46,151 nt of DNA from Candidatus Bacteroides pullicola (GTDB lineage Bacteria; Bacteroidota; Bacteroidia; Bacteroidales; Bacteroidaceae), in the NCBI GenBank assembly GCA_019115825.1, contig DXCV01000088.1, forward strand, positions 1 through 46,151. The letters are read 5' to 3'. The translations under genes were made by a program, and so were the position numbers. The stretch's first letter is position 1. The number at the start of each line of letters is the position of its first letter. The notes beneath the pieces were generated by a model, which saw nothing but the letters and a program-made list of their open reading frames with translations, did not search any database and was not told the origin of the DNA. Shown one piece after another: positions 37,920 through 46,151 of the stretch.

Positions 37920-40900
37920 TTGGCTGATTACAAAAATTGTCGCCTTATCAGAAAACTGAAGAGAACTATACGTGTCATTGTCGGTATCATACTGGGTGTG
38001 TATATCGGCATCATCCTATTGCTGAACCTGCCCGGTATCCAGCAACAGATGTCTGTATGGGCATCCAGCCAGTTAAGCTCCATGTTGGGAAGCGAATTGC
38101 GCATAGGGCAAATCAATATGGGATTCCTCAACCGCATCATCATCAACGACCTGTATGTGAAAGACTTGTCCGGGGAAGAGATGCTGAGGGTGGCCCGCCT
38201 GTCGGCCAAATTCGACTTCTTGCCTTTGCTGGAAGGGAAGATTTCCATCAGTAACATCCAGTTGTTCGGCTTTTCCATCCGGCTGAACAAAAAGACGCCG
38301 CAGGATGCCCCCAATTTCCAATTCATCGTGGACGCCTTCAAGCCTAAAGAAAAAAAAGACCCCAATACCGACCTGGATTTGCGCATCAACTCCTTGCTCA
38401 TCCGGAGGGGCACCCTGACCTACGACGTGCTTTCCGAAAAGGAAACCCCGGGGAAATTCAACGCCAACCACATCGCGCTGGACAACATCATTGCGGGCAT
38501 CTCCCTGAAAGCCATCCGGAGCGACAGCATCAACGCAGCCATCAAACGCTTGAGCGTGTCCGAAGCCAACTCTGGTTTCGAGCTGAAAAAACTCGGCTTG
38601 CAAGTGGTGGGCAACACGAAGAATATGCGCATCAAAGATTTTGAGATTGCCCTACCCCATACCTCCATCCAGATGGACACCATCCGCCTGCGCTATGACA
38701 GCATAGGAGCGCTTCGCCATTTTGTTGACGGGGTGGACTTCTCTTTCCAGATGAAGCCTTCGCAAATCACCTTGCAAGACTTGTCCGCTTTCGTGCCTGC
38801 ATTGCGTTCTTTCCGCGAGGCAATGCAAATGGAAATCAAGGCAAGCGGAAGCCTGAACAACCTGAAATGTTCAAAACTTTCCATATTTTCCCCCAACCGG
38901 CACTTCTATCTGCAGGGCGACGCTTCCTTACAAGACCTTTCCCAACCGGACAATGCCTACGTCTTTGCCAATCTTTCGCGGTGTCAAGCTGACCGCGAAG
39001 GCGTGACCTTCCTTTTGCGGAACTTTGGCAACGCCACGCTGCCTGCTTTGCAAAACCTGGGAAATATCTCCTTTCGGGGCGAATTATCCGGCTATTTCAC
39101 TGACCTCGTTACCTATGGACGCATCCGGACAGATTTGGGAGAGGTCAATACGGACGTAAAGATTTCTTCCAACAAAGAAGAAGGATACCTCGCCTATTCG
39201 GGGCAAGTGGAGACACAAGACTTTGACTTGGGCACCATGCTGAACAATGCAAAATTGGGGAAAATCACCCTGAACCTGAACGTAGACGGCACCCACAGGA
39301 AGCAGCAATATCCCCACATCATCATGAAGGGATTGGTGGCGTCCATAGATTATAGCCAATACGCTTACCAGAATATCACGCTCGACGGGGAATACAAACA
39401 CGGAGGATTCACCGGGAAAATGGCCTTGGAGGATGCCAACGGCACCATCAAACTGAACGGCAGCATCAATACCGCCGAAAAGATTCCCACGTTCGACTTC
39501 CTGGCCACCATCAACCATTTCCGTCCGCACGAACTGCACCTGACGTCCGGCTATGAAAATGCCGAATTTTCCGCCCGACTGAAAGCGAACTTCACCGGTG
39601 GCTCCATCGACGAGATGAACGGTGAAATCAACTTGGACAGTTTGTGTTACACCCTTCCGGAGAAGACCTACTTCCTGCGTAATTTCAAAGTATCGGCCAT
39701 CAACGAAAGCGGAAAAAAGAAATCCCTGGCCATACATTCAAACTTCATGACCGGAAGCATAGCAGGCAATTATTCCTACAAAACCCTGCCCGCCAGCGTC
39801 CTGAACATCATGAAGGGATATATACCGGCGCTGATTGACAAGGATTCTCCCAAAGGCAACAAGAGGAAGAAAAAAAAGCCTGTCCGGACGGACAACAACT
39901 TCCACTTCGACCTGCATCTGTATGACACGGAGCTGATTTCGGCCATCTTCAATTTGCCTCTGAAGATATATGCCCACTCCACCGTTAAGGGATATTTCAG
40001 CGATGCCTCCCAGCGGTTGAGGGTGGAAGGATATTTTCCAAGAATGCGGTATAAGGACAACTACATTGAATCAGGTATGTTCTTATGCGAAAATCCTGAC
40101 CGGCAAATCCGAACCTCCTTGCGTCTCACCAACCGGAAGCCCAAAGGAGCTGTGAACATCGCCTTGGAAGCACAGGCTCAAAACGACAGCATAAGGACCG
40201 TCTTGAACTGGGGAAACAATGGCAACACCACGTACAGCGGAAGTCTGTCCACCCTCACCCGACTTATCCGGGAAGAGGTGCCCGACTCCCTGAAGCGCCA
40301 CCTTGCCCATGCGCCTGCCAAAACGCCATTGAAAACCGTCATCCAAATTCATCCGACTGATGCCATACTCAACGACACCCTCTGGCAGATACATCCCTCA
40401 GAGGTTATCATAGATTCGGGAAAAATCTTTGTCAATGACTTCAGATTCAGCCACAAAGAGCGGCATCTGCACATAGACGGCATTATCTCGAAAATGCCGG
40501 AAGACACGATACGGATAGACTTGCGCGACATCAACATCGGCTACGTCTTCGATATTGCCAACTTGGGAGTAAACTTCCAAGGAGAAGCCACAGGACCGGC
40601 ATTTGCCAGTGGCGTATTGTCCAATCCCGTGATGAGTACGGACTTGTTCATCCGCAACTTAGGATTGAACGAAGGCCTCCTGGGTGATGCCCAAATACAT
40701 GGCGAATGGCACCACGACGTGAAAGGCATTTATCTCGATGCGCGTATCCGGGAGAAAGACATTGCCCAGACACACGTCTATGGCTTCATCTATCCCATAA
40801 AGCCAACCAACTCACTGGATTTGCAGATAGATGCGGAAGGGACGCAATTGAAGTTCATACATCATTATATGAGGAGCATAACCTCCGACTTCAACGGACG

Positions 40901-42554
40901 GGTATGGGGAGACGTGCATTTCTATGGACGGTTCAAGGCGCTGAACATGGAAGGAAAAGTCAAGGGAGATGCTTCGCTCAAGGTGGATGTACTCAACACG
41001 ACCTATACCATAAAGGATAGCATATATATCGCGCCTACCGGATTGACTTTCCGCGACAACCGGATTTTTGACACACAAGGGCACGAAGGGAAAGTGAACG
41101 GATACCTGCACTACCAGCACTTCAAGAACCTGAAGTACCACTTCAGCTTCAATGTCAACAATATGCTGGTGATGAACACAGTGGAATCCGCCGACTTTCC
41201 TTTCTACGGGGTCGTTTATGGCACAGGCAACGCCACGATAGCAGGCAATCCCAACGACGGTGTGACCATCGATGTGGCCATGACCACCAATAAGAATACC
41301 ACCTTCACCTACATCAAAGACAACGTAACTTCGGCGGTAAGCAACCAGTTCATCAACTTCGTGGACAAAACACCTAAGAGACAGACCTATGACGCTTCCC
41401 TCTCCGACTATGAGATAGCCCAAAAGGAATTGGAAGAAGAAAGCGAGAAGACGGGCGACACGGACATCCGGCTGAACCTGCAGGTGGATGCCACTCCGGA
41501 TGCCTCCATGCGCATCATCATGGATCCCATGGCGGGAGACTACATCAGCGCGAAAGGTTCGGGCAACATACGCACCGAGTTTTTCAATAAAGGGGACGTG
41601 AAGATGTTTGGCAACTACCGCATCCAGCAAGGCGTCTACAAGTTCAGCCTACAGGAAATCATCCGAAAAGACTTTACCATACAAGAAGGAAGCACCATTT
41701 CCTTCAACGGTTCTCCCCTGAACGCATATCTGGACATCCAAGCCCGCTATACAGTCAATTCCGCTTCATTGAATGACTTGATTCCCAATGCCAATGAATA
41801 TGTCAACCAGACGAATGTGAAGGTGAACTGCATCATGGGTATCTCCGGCCAGCTGACCTCGCCGGACATCAAACTGGATTTGGACTTGCCCAACGAACGC
41901 GAAGAAGTGCAAGCCCTGGTGCGCAACTACATCCCCGACGAAGAACAAATTAATATGCAGATACTCTATCTGTTAGGCATAGGAAAATTCTATGCCCCCG
42001 AAAATACGGGTACGGCCCAAAACTCGAATATGATGTCGAGCGTCTTGTCATCCACCCTTTCCGGACAATTGAACAATGCCCTATCAAACATCATCAATAA
42101 CAATAACTGGAATATCGGCACCAACTTCAGTACCGGCGAGGGATGGACAGACATGGAGTTCGAAGGCATGCTTTCCGGGCAACTGCTCAACAACCGCCTG
42201 CTCATCAACGGCAACTTCGGGTATAGGGAGAATCCCATGGCCAACACAAACTTTGTCGGCGACTTTGAAGCGGAGTGGCTCGTCACCCGCTCCGGAAACA
42301 TCCGCCTGAAAGCCTATAACGAAACCAACGACCGCTATTATACCAAGACGAACCTGACCACGCAAGGCATAGGCATCATATTCAAGAAAGATTTCGACAA
42401 ATGGACAGATCTGCTTTTCTGGAAGAACTGGAGACTAAAGCGTCTGAGGAATAGGCACACCCAGGCTGATACTATCATGCACCAGACAGATTCGACATCC
42501 GTCCAGAGCCGGCAGAACCAATCTGCCAAATCTTTAACAGACACTATAAAATAG
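37920..42554 (+). CDS. TamB-like (AsmA superfamily) envelope protein
   Basis: 1544 residues from a TTG at 37920; no ATG lies between the tsaD overlap and the N-terminal membrane helix (IRVIVGIILGVYIGIILLLN), which the family needs. A very long beta-helical region of repeated short strands follows. The C-terminal DUF490/TamB domain starts around residue ~1150 (DTDIRLNLQVDATPDASMRI, GNYRIQQGVYKFSLQEIIRK, ILYLLGIGKFY). TamB-type proteins form a periplasmic groove for outer-membrane protein assembly or lipid transport. A -7-like TATTTTTG (37912-37919) abuts the proposed start, leaving the true initiation site uncertain. Confidence 0.88.
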   Translation: MADYKNCRLIRKLKRTIRVIVGIILGVYIGIILLLNLPGIQQQMSVWASSQLSSMLGSELRIGQINMGFLNRIIINDLYVKDLSGEEMLRVARLSAKFDFLPLLEGKISISNIQLFGFSIRLNKKTPQDAPNFQFIVDAFKPKEKKDPNTDLDLRINSLLIRRGTLTYDVLSEKETPGKFNANHIALDNIIAGISLKAIRSDSINAAIKRLSVSEANSGFELKKLGLQVVGNTKNMRIKDFEIALPHTSIQMDTIRLRYDSIGALRHFVDGVDFSFQMKPSQITLQDLSAFVPALRSFREAMQMEIKASGSLNNLKCSKLSIFSPNRHFYLQGDASLQDLSQPDNAYVFANLSRCQADREGVTFLLRNFGNATLPALQNLGNISFRGELSGYFTDLVTYGRIRTDLGEVNTDVKISSNKEEGYLAYSGQVETQDFDLGTMLNNAKLGKITLNLNVDGTHRKQQYPHIIMKGLVASIDYSQYAYQNITLDGEYKHGGFTGKMALEDANGTIKLNGSINTAEKIPTFDFLATINHFRPHELHLTSGYENAEFSARLKANFTGGSIDEMNGEINLDSLCYTLPEKTYFLRNFKVSAINESGKKKSLAIHSNFMTGSIAGNYSYKTLPASVLNIMKGYIPALIDKDSPKGNKRKKKKPVRTDNNFHFDLHLYDTELISAIFNLPLKIYAHSTVKGYFSDASQRLRVEGYFPRMRYKDNYIESGMFLCENPDRQIRTSLRLTNRKPKGAVNIALEAQAQNDSIRTVLNWGNNGNTTYSGSLSTLTRLIREEVPDSLKRHLAHAPAKTPLKTVIQIHPTDAILNDTLWQIHPSEVIIDSGKIFVNDFRFSHKERHLHIDGIISKMPEDTIRIDLRDINIGYVFDIANLGVNFQGEATGPAFASGVLSNPVMSTDLFIRNLGLNEGLLGDAQIHGEWHHDVKGIYLDARIREKDIAQTHVYGFIYPIKPTNSLDLQIDAEGTQLKFIHHYMRSITSDFNGRVWGDVHFYGRFKALNMEGKVKGDASLKVDVLNTTYTIKDSIYIAPTGLTFRDNRIFDTQGHEGKVNGYLHYQHFKNLKYHFSFNVNNMLVMNTVESADFPFYGVVYGTGNATIAGNPNDGVTIDVAMTTNKNTTFTYIKDNVTSAVSNQFINFVDKTPKRQTYDASLSDYEIAQKELEEESEKTGDTDIRLNLQVDATPDASMRIIMDPMAGDYISAKGSGNIRTEFFNKGDVKMFGNYRIQQGVYKFSLQEIIRKDFTIQEGSTISFNGSPLNAYLDIQARYTVNSASLNDLIPNANEYVNQTNVKVNCIMGISGQLTSPDIKLDLDLPNEREEVQALVRNYIPDEEQINMQILYLLGIGKFYAPENTGTAQNSNMMSSVLSSTLSGQLNNALSNIINNNNWNIGTNFSTGEGWTDMEFEGMLSGQLLNNRLLINGNFGYRENPMANTNFVGDFEAEWLVTRSGNIRLKAYNETNDRYYTKTNLTTQGIGIIFKKDFDKWTDLLFWKNWRLKRLRNRHTQADTIMHQTDSTSVQSRQNQSAKSLTDTIK

Positions 42555-42562
42555 AAAACGAC

Positions 42563-43012
42563 ATGCAAGCATTGAACCTACCCCCATTTGACGCAAGGAT
42601 AGATACAAAAGAAGGAAAACATTTTATCCTCGATGTCATCCGCCGGCGCTACGTCGCCCTGACCCCCGAAGAATGGGTGCGCCAACATTTCGTCCACTAC
42701 CTAATAGCCTACAAGGGATTTCCCCGCACATTGATGGCCAACGAAGTGCAACTCTGCCTGAATGGTACAAAAAAGCGCTGTGACACCGTGCTTTACAAGC
42801 GCGACCTCACAGCGCAAATGATTATAGAATATAAGGCTCCTGACGTGAAAATCACACAGGCTGTCTTTGACCAAATAGGCCGCTACAACCTGGTGCTACA
42901 TGTCGATTACCTGGTGGTCAGCAACGGGTTATGCCATTATTGCTGCCGGATGGATTATGAGCATAACACCTATAGGTTCTTGCCCGATATTCCGGCTTAT
43001 CAAGCCTTGTAA
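42563..43012 (+). CDS. Stand-alone HSDR_N-type PD-(D/E)xK protein
   Basis: 149 residues. Resembles the N-terminal nuclease domain of type I restriction R subunits (HSDR_N_2): helix EEWVRQHFVHYLIAYKGFPR, then KRCDTVLYKRD (catalytic Asp) and MIIEYKAPD (E-x-K). No helicase or methylase gene is nearby. Such orphan proteins are common in Bacteroidetes chromosomes; function unknown. It begins 8 nt after the TamB-like gene. Confidence 0.85.
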   Translation: MQALNLPPFDARIDTKEGKHFILDVIRRRYVALTPEEWVRQHFVHYLIAYKGFPRTLMANEVQLCLNGTKKRCDTVLYKRDLTAQMIIEYKAPDVKITQAVFDQIGRYNLVLHVDYLVVSNGLCHYCCRMDYEHNTYRFLPDIPAYQAL

Positions 43013-43053
43013 TCCCGTACGGATCTCAACCGCTTGCCGGCTTTCTCCAAGGT

Positions 43054-43887
43054 TTATGCCTCAGAGGTGATTTTCCGTCTGCGTGTCGGCTTCTCCTTGA
43101 CCACCTCCTTGGTTTCAGTGGTAGTGACACCTGCCAATTCGGGGTCAATCATAATGCGCCCACAATATTCGCATACGATGATTTTCTTGCGCGAACGGAT
43201 ATCCAACTGGCGCTGGGGCGGAATCTTGTTGAAGCAACCGCCACAGGCATCACGCTGCACATAGACAATGCCCAAGCCATTGCGCGAGTTCTTGCGGATG
43301 CGCTTGAAGGATTGCAGCAGGCGGGGTTCAATCTTGGTCTCCAGGTCTTTGGCCTTGTCGCGCAGGCGTTCTTCCTCCTGCTTGGTCTCGGACACGATTT
43401 CGTCCAGTTCGTTCTTCTTGGCTTCCAAGTCCTTATTGCGTTCCTCCATCTTTTCCGTACACTTCTCCACTTCCTTTTCCTTCTCGGTCTGCTGGTCGGT
43501 GAATTCACGGATGCGCTTCTCGCACAGTTCTATTTCCAGCGTCTGGAATTCAATTTCCTTGCTCAGGAAGTCATACTCACGGTTGTTGCGCACATTCTCT
43601 TGCTGGTCCTTGTACTTTGCCACGGAAGCCTTGGCTGTTTCGATTTCCACCTTCTTCCCGGCGATGGAAGTCTTTAGCTCCGCAATCTCGGATTTCAATC
43701 TCTCCACACGGGTGCTCAGGCCGGCTATCTCATCTTCCAAGTCTTGCACCTCCAAAGGCAGTTCGCCACGCAAGGTCTTGATTTCATCAATCTTGGACAA
43801 CATCGTCTGCAACTGATACAACGCCTTCAGTTTCTGTTCTACAGTCAAGTCCTGTGAGTTTTTCTTTACATCTTTGGTTGTAGCCAT
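43054..43887 (-). CDS. Coiled-coil protein with C4 zinc ribbon
   Basis: 277 residues. A long coiled coil (~10-190) is followed by a zinc-ribbon: CGGCFNKIPPQRQLDI...VCEYCGRI, with two CxxC pairs. Matches the widespread bacterial 'C4-type zinc ribbon' (zf-RING_7, CT398-like) family of uncertain function. It lies 12 nt downstream of the Nif3-like gene, a pairing conserved in many genomes. Confidence 0.88.
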   Translation of the reverse strand: MATTKDVKKNSQDLTVEQKLKALYQLQTMLSKIDEIKTLRGELPLEVQDLEDEIAGLSTRVERLKSEIAELKTSIAGKKVEIETAKASVAKYKDQQENVRNNREYDFLSKEIEFQTLEIELCEKRIREFTDQQTEKEKEVEKCTEKMEERNKDLEAKKNELDEIVSETKQEEERLRDKAKDLETKIEPRLLQSFKRIRKNSRNGLGIVYVQRDACGGCFNKIPPQRQLDIRSRKKIIVCEYCGRIMIDPELAGVTTTETKEVVKEKPTRRRKITSEA

Positions 43888-43899
43888 AACTTTTAATCT

Positions 43900-44682
43900 T
43901 TACATATACCTAATAGGGTTCGTGCTCACCCGGGTTTGCCTTACGGGTAACTGGGGACACGCCCCCTTGATTATTTCCTCCAATAGTTCCACGGTGTATT
44001 GCTCGCTCTCGAAATGGCCGAGGCTTGCCAAGAGAATGTCCTCACCATGCCCTTGAAATTCGTGGTACTTGATTTCGCCGGTCAGGAAGACATCGGCGCC
44101 TGCACTTACGGCCTGGGGAATCAGGAACGCCCCTGCCCCTCCACACAAGGCGACCTTCCGAATCTCGCGGCCACACAGGCGGGTGTGCTCCACGCAGGCC
44201 GCTTCGAAGGTTTTCTTGACGCGACGCAGGAAGCCGGTTTCCGTCTCCGGCTCTTCCAGCAGCCCGATGATGCCCGAACCACCCTGGCGCCCATCCCCGC
44301 AAGGTTGCAGGAAGCAGACATCCGTCAGCCCTATCTTCTCCGCCATCTTGAAGTTGACGCCACCGGGCGCATTGTCCAGGTTGGTGTGCGCGGCATAGAT
44401 GGTGATGCCGTTGCAGATGGCCTTCATGACACACCGCTCCACGGGAGTACGCCCGGTCAGGGACTTCAGGCCGTGGAAGATAAGCGGATGGTGGGACACC
44501 ACCAAGTTCAGCCCCAAGGCTTCTGCCTCGTCCAGCACTTCTTCGGTAACGTCCAGACACAACAAAGCCCCTGTGGCTTCCGTCTCTGTCAGTCCCAGTT
44601 GCAAGCCCGCATTGTCGAAGCCGTCTTGCAAGGGCAGAGGCGCGAAACGCTCAAGGGCATCAATGATTTCCTTGATTTTCAT
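43900..44682 (-). CDS. Nif3-like dinuclear metal center protein
   Basis: 260 residues from ATG 44682 (MKIKEIIDALERFAPLPLQD); a 57-nt longer version includes promoter sequence. Metal-binding signatures are VVSHHPLIFHGLK, AHTNLDNAPGGVN, and near the end a GHFESE block. Known homologues form hexameric toroids with two metals per subunit; proposed as GTP cyclohydrolase-like or metallochaperone, unresolved. Confidence 0.93.
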   Translation of the reverse strand: MKIKEIIDALERFAPLPLQDGFDNAGLQLGLTETEATGALLCLDVTEEVLDEAEALGLNLVVSHHPLIFHGLKSLTGRTPVERCVMKAICNGITIYAAHTNLDNAPGGVNFKMAEKIGLTDVCFLQPCGDGRQGGSGIIGLLEEPETETGFLRRVKKTFEAACVEHTRLCGREIRKVALCGGAGAFLIPQAVSAGADVFLTGEIKYHEFQGHGEDILLASLGHFESEQYTVELLEEIIKGACPQLPVRQTRVSTNPIRYM

Positions 44683-44702
44683 CACACTCGTAGATTTGGC
44701 CG

Positions 44703-44710
44703 CAAAGGTA
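44703..44710 (-). promoter_or_regulatory. -7 element (TACCTTTG) for the nif3-like/zinc-ribbon operon
   Basis: Minus strand, 21 nt before the ATG at 44682; -33 is CTTC-like at a 20-nt spacing. Confidence 0.55.
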
Positions 44711-44752
44711 GGGAAAAAATGGGAGATATGGAAGCACAAGCTACCCTAATTT

Positions 44753-44784
44753 TTTGGCAATATGGAAGAGACACCGTATCTTTG
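44753..44784 (+). promoter_or_regulatory. Promoter of menA
   Basis: -33 TTTG (44753-44756), a 20-nt spacer and -7 TATCTTTG (44777-44784): a full consensus match, 28 nt before the menA ATG. Confidence 0.75.
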
Positions 44785-44811
44785 TCCTAACAAACCCCAA
44801 ACATACTAGAC

Positions 44812-45720
44812 ATGAAAGATATCCGAACCAACTCCGCGTACGCCTGGCTCCTGGCCGCACGCCCCAAGACACTGACCGCCGCCCTTGTCCCCGTCCTGAT
44901 GGGCAGTGGACTGGCTTTCTCCGACGGAGCTTTCCAGACACCGATGGCCGTGCTCTGCCTGCTCTTTGCCTGCACGATGCAGATAGCAGCCAACTTCATC
45001 AACGACCTGTATGACTACCAGAAAGGCACAGACCGCGAGGACCGCCTGGGTCCCCGGCGCGCCTGTGCCGAGGGCTGGATTACCCCCCGTGCCATGCGTA
45101 TAGGCATTGGCCTGACACTGCTCGTCGCCTGCCTGTGCGGCGTGGGACTCCTATATCTTTCCTGGGGGAAACTGCCACACGGAGGCTGGGAACTGATTGC
45201 CGTGGGCGTGACGTGCATCCTCTTCGCCTTCCTCTATACGACTTACTTGTCCTACCGGGGATGGGGCGACGTGCTGGTGCTGGTGTTCTTCGGCTTCGTG
45301 CCTGTGGGGGGGACGTATTATGTGCAGACTGGGATGCTGAACGCCGACGTACTGGTGCTCTCGCTGGTAGCCGGGCTGGTCATCGACACCCTGCTGATGG
45401 TCAACAATTACCGCGACGTGGAGCAGGACAAGATAAGCGGGAAGCGCACCCTTGTGGCACACCTCGGCGCACGCTTCGGGCGGCAGGCCTACCTGGCCCT
45501 TGGCATCGCGGCGGTGCTGCTCTGCACATGGTTCGTGTTCAGCGGACGGCTGACGTGGCTGGACTTCATTTGGGCGCCGTGCATCTACCTCTACCTGCAC
45601 CTCCTGACGTGGCGGCACATGTGCATCATCCGCAGCGGGGAAAAGCTGAACAGCATACTGGGCGAGACTTCGCGCAATATGCTGTTCATCGGTATCATGC
45701 TGAGCGTGGCGCTCTGCTGA
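44812..45720 (+). CDS. menA: 1,4-dihydroxy-2-naphthoate prenyltransferase (MenA)
   Basis: 302 residues, UbiA family with about eight or nine membrane helices. The two Asp-rich motifs are NDLYDYQKGTDRED and NNYRDVEQDKISGKRTL. Couples DHNA to a polyprenyl diphosphate in menaquinone synthesis. Confidence 0.95.
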   Translation: MKDIRTNSAYAWLLAARPKTLTAALVPVLMGSGLAFSDGAFQTPMAVLCLLFACTMQIAANFINDLYDYQKGTDREDRLGPRRACAEGWITPRAMRIGIGLTLLVACLCGVGLLYLSWGKLPHGGWELIAVGVTCILFAFLYTTYLSYRGWGDVLVLVFFGFVPVGGTYYVQTGMLNADVLVLSLVAGLVIDTLLMVNNYRDVEQDKISGKRTLVAHLGARFGRQAYLALGIAAVLLCTWFVFSGRLTWLDFIWAPCIYLYLHLLTWRHMCIIRSGEKLNSILGETSRNMLFIGIMLSVALC

Positions 45721-45721
45721 T

Positions 45722-46151
45722 TCATCTGTCCTTGTACATCCGTTCGTAGTACTTCTGATAGTCGCCGCTGGTCACTTCTTCCACCCAATCCTGGTGGTTG
45801 AGGTACCACTCGATGGTGCGGACGATGCCCACCTCGAACGTGGTCTCGGGATACCAGCCCAGCTCCTCGCGGATCTTGGTGGGGTCGATGGCGTAGCGCT
45901 GGTCGTGCCCCAGGCGATCCTTGACGAAGGTGATGAGGTCGTCGTTTATCCAGCTGATGTCTATCTCGCCGTCGGGGCCAATCTCTTTCTTCTTCAGCAC
46001 CTGGCGGTATTCGGGATGCGACTCCATCAGGCGGTGGATGGTGGCGATGGTCAGCTTGACGATTTCGAGGTTGGTCTTCTCGTTGTGGCCGCCGACGTTG
46101 TAGACTTCACCGGGCTTTCCTTCGCGGACCACGAGGTCGATGGCCTTGCAG
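45722..46151 (-). CDS. rfbB: dTDP-glucose 4,6-dehydratase, C-terminal part (5' end outside window)
   Basis: The open frame continues through the right edge; the visible 142 residues begin CKAIDLVVREGKPGEVYNVG. They match the C-terminal substrate-binding part of RfbB-type short-chain dehydratases (GHDQRYAIDPTKIREELGWY, GIVRTIEWYL). The N-terminal NAD-binding and catalytic YxxxK region is not in view. Convergent with menA, one base between stops. Confidence 0.9.
   Translation of the reverse strand, partial: CKAIDLVVREGKPGEVYNVGGHNEKTNLEIVKLTIATIHRLMESHPEYRQVLKKKEIGPDGEIDISWINDDLITFVKDRLGHDQRYAIDPTKIREELGWYPETTFEVGIVRTIEWYLNHQDWVEEVTSGDYQKYYERMYKDR

Overview
The window comes from a Bacteroidales genome, most likely Bacteroides or a close relative. 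The evidence is a complete bat (Bacteroides aerotolerance) operon, a DUF4295 gene beside rpmG/rpmB, FtsY without a long acidic N-terminus, menaquinone synthesis by MenA, and many promoters of the Bacteroidetes type (-7 TAnnTTTG, -33 TTTG/TTTC/CTTG, spacer about 20 nt). No species is claimed.

Positions 1 to about 12.9 kb are the right-hand part of an integrated phage-like element, almost all on the minus strand. Reading leftward from the right end: an XRE repressor and a small partner gene (plus strand); a divergent control region with three ATTTGAG boxes laid over an early promoter; a run of tiny, overlapping early genes including a LuxR-type regulator; a tRNA-like sequence; a 22-bp repeat array; a 1021-residue primase-helicase; a repeat-rich spacer with a late promoter; then structural genes (tail-tube-like protein, prohead protease fused to scaffold, major capsid protein, second tail-tube-like protein, helical protein cut by the window edge). 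Integrase, terminase, portal and lysis genes are not in view. An orphan 23-codon reading-frame end at 12919-12990 may mark the host junction.

From 12.98 to 17.2 kb are four chromosomal plus-strand genes: membrane metallophosphoesterase, PlsC acyltransferase, a His-rich CobW-type GTPase and a DUF3089 lipoprotein. From 17.2 to 23.1 kb is an accessory stretch: a DUF4143 ATPase; a non-coding region with hairpins, a promoter and a 124-nt imperfect palindrome; an AT-rich operon of five small secreted or membrane proteins that I cannot assign; and a self-inhibited Fic AMP-transferase with a DNA-binding tail. A long inverted repeat then separates it from the bat operon.

From 23.1 to 31.7 kb the minus strand carries moxR, a DUF58 gene, a BatD-like anchored protein, batA, batB, batC, batD and batE. 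From 31.9 to 37.8 kb come two HU genes (one membrane-anchored), rimO, ftsY, a DUF4295 gene, rpmG, rpmB, cinA/pncC and tsaD. Divergent from tsaD is a 1544-residue TamB-like protein, followed by a stand-alone HSDR_N-type nuclease-fold protein, then (minus) a zinc-ribbon coiled-coil protein and a Nif3-like protein, then (plus) menA and the 3' part of an rfbB-type dehydratase gene.

The best candidates for something undescribed are the five-gene secreted cassette with its structured leader (18.99-21.77 kb), the phage control regions (start-codon hairpin at 3819-3846, phased repeats at 4.9-5.3 kb, 22-bp array at 9.8 kb), and the membrane-tethered HU protein encoded with ftsY.
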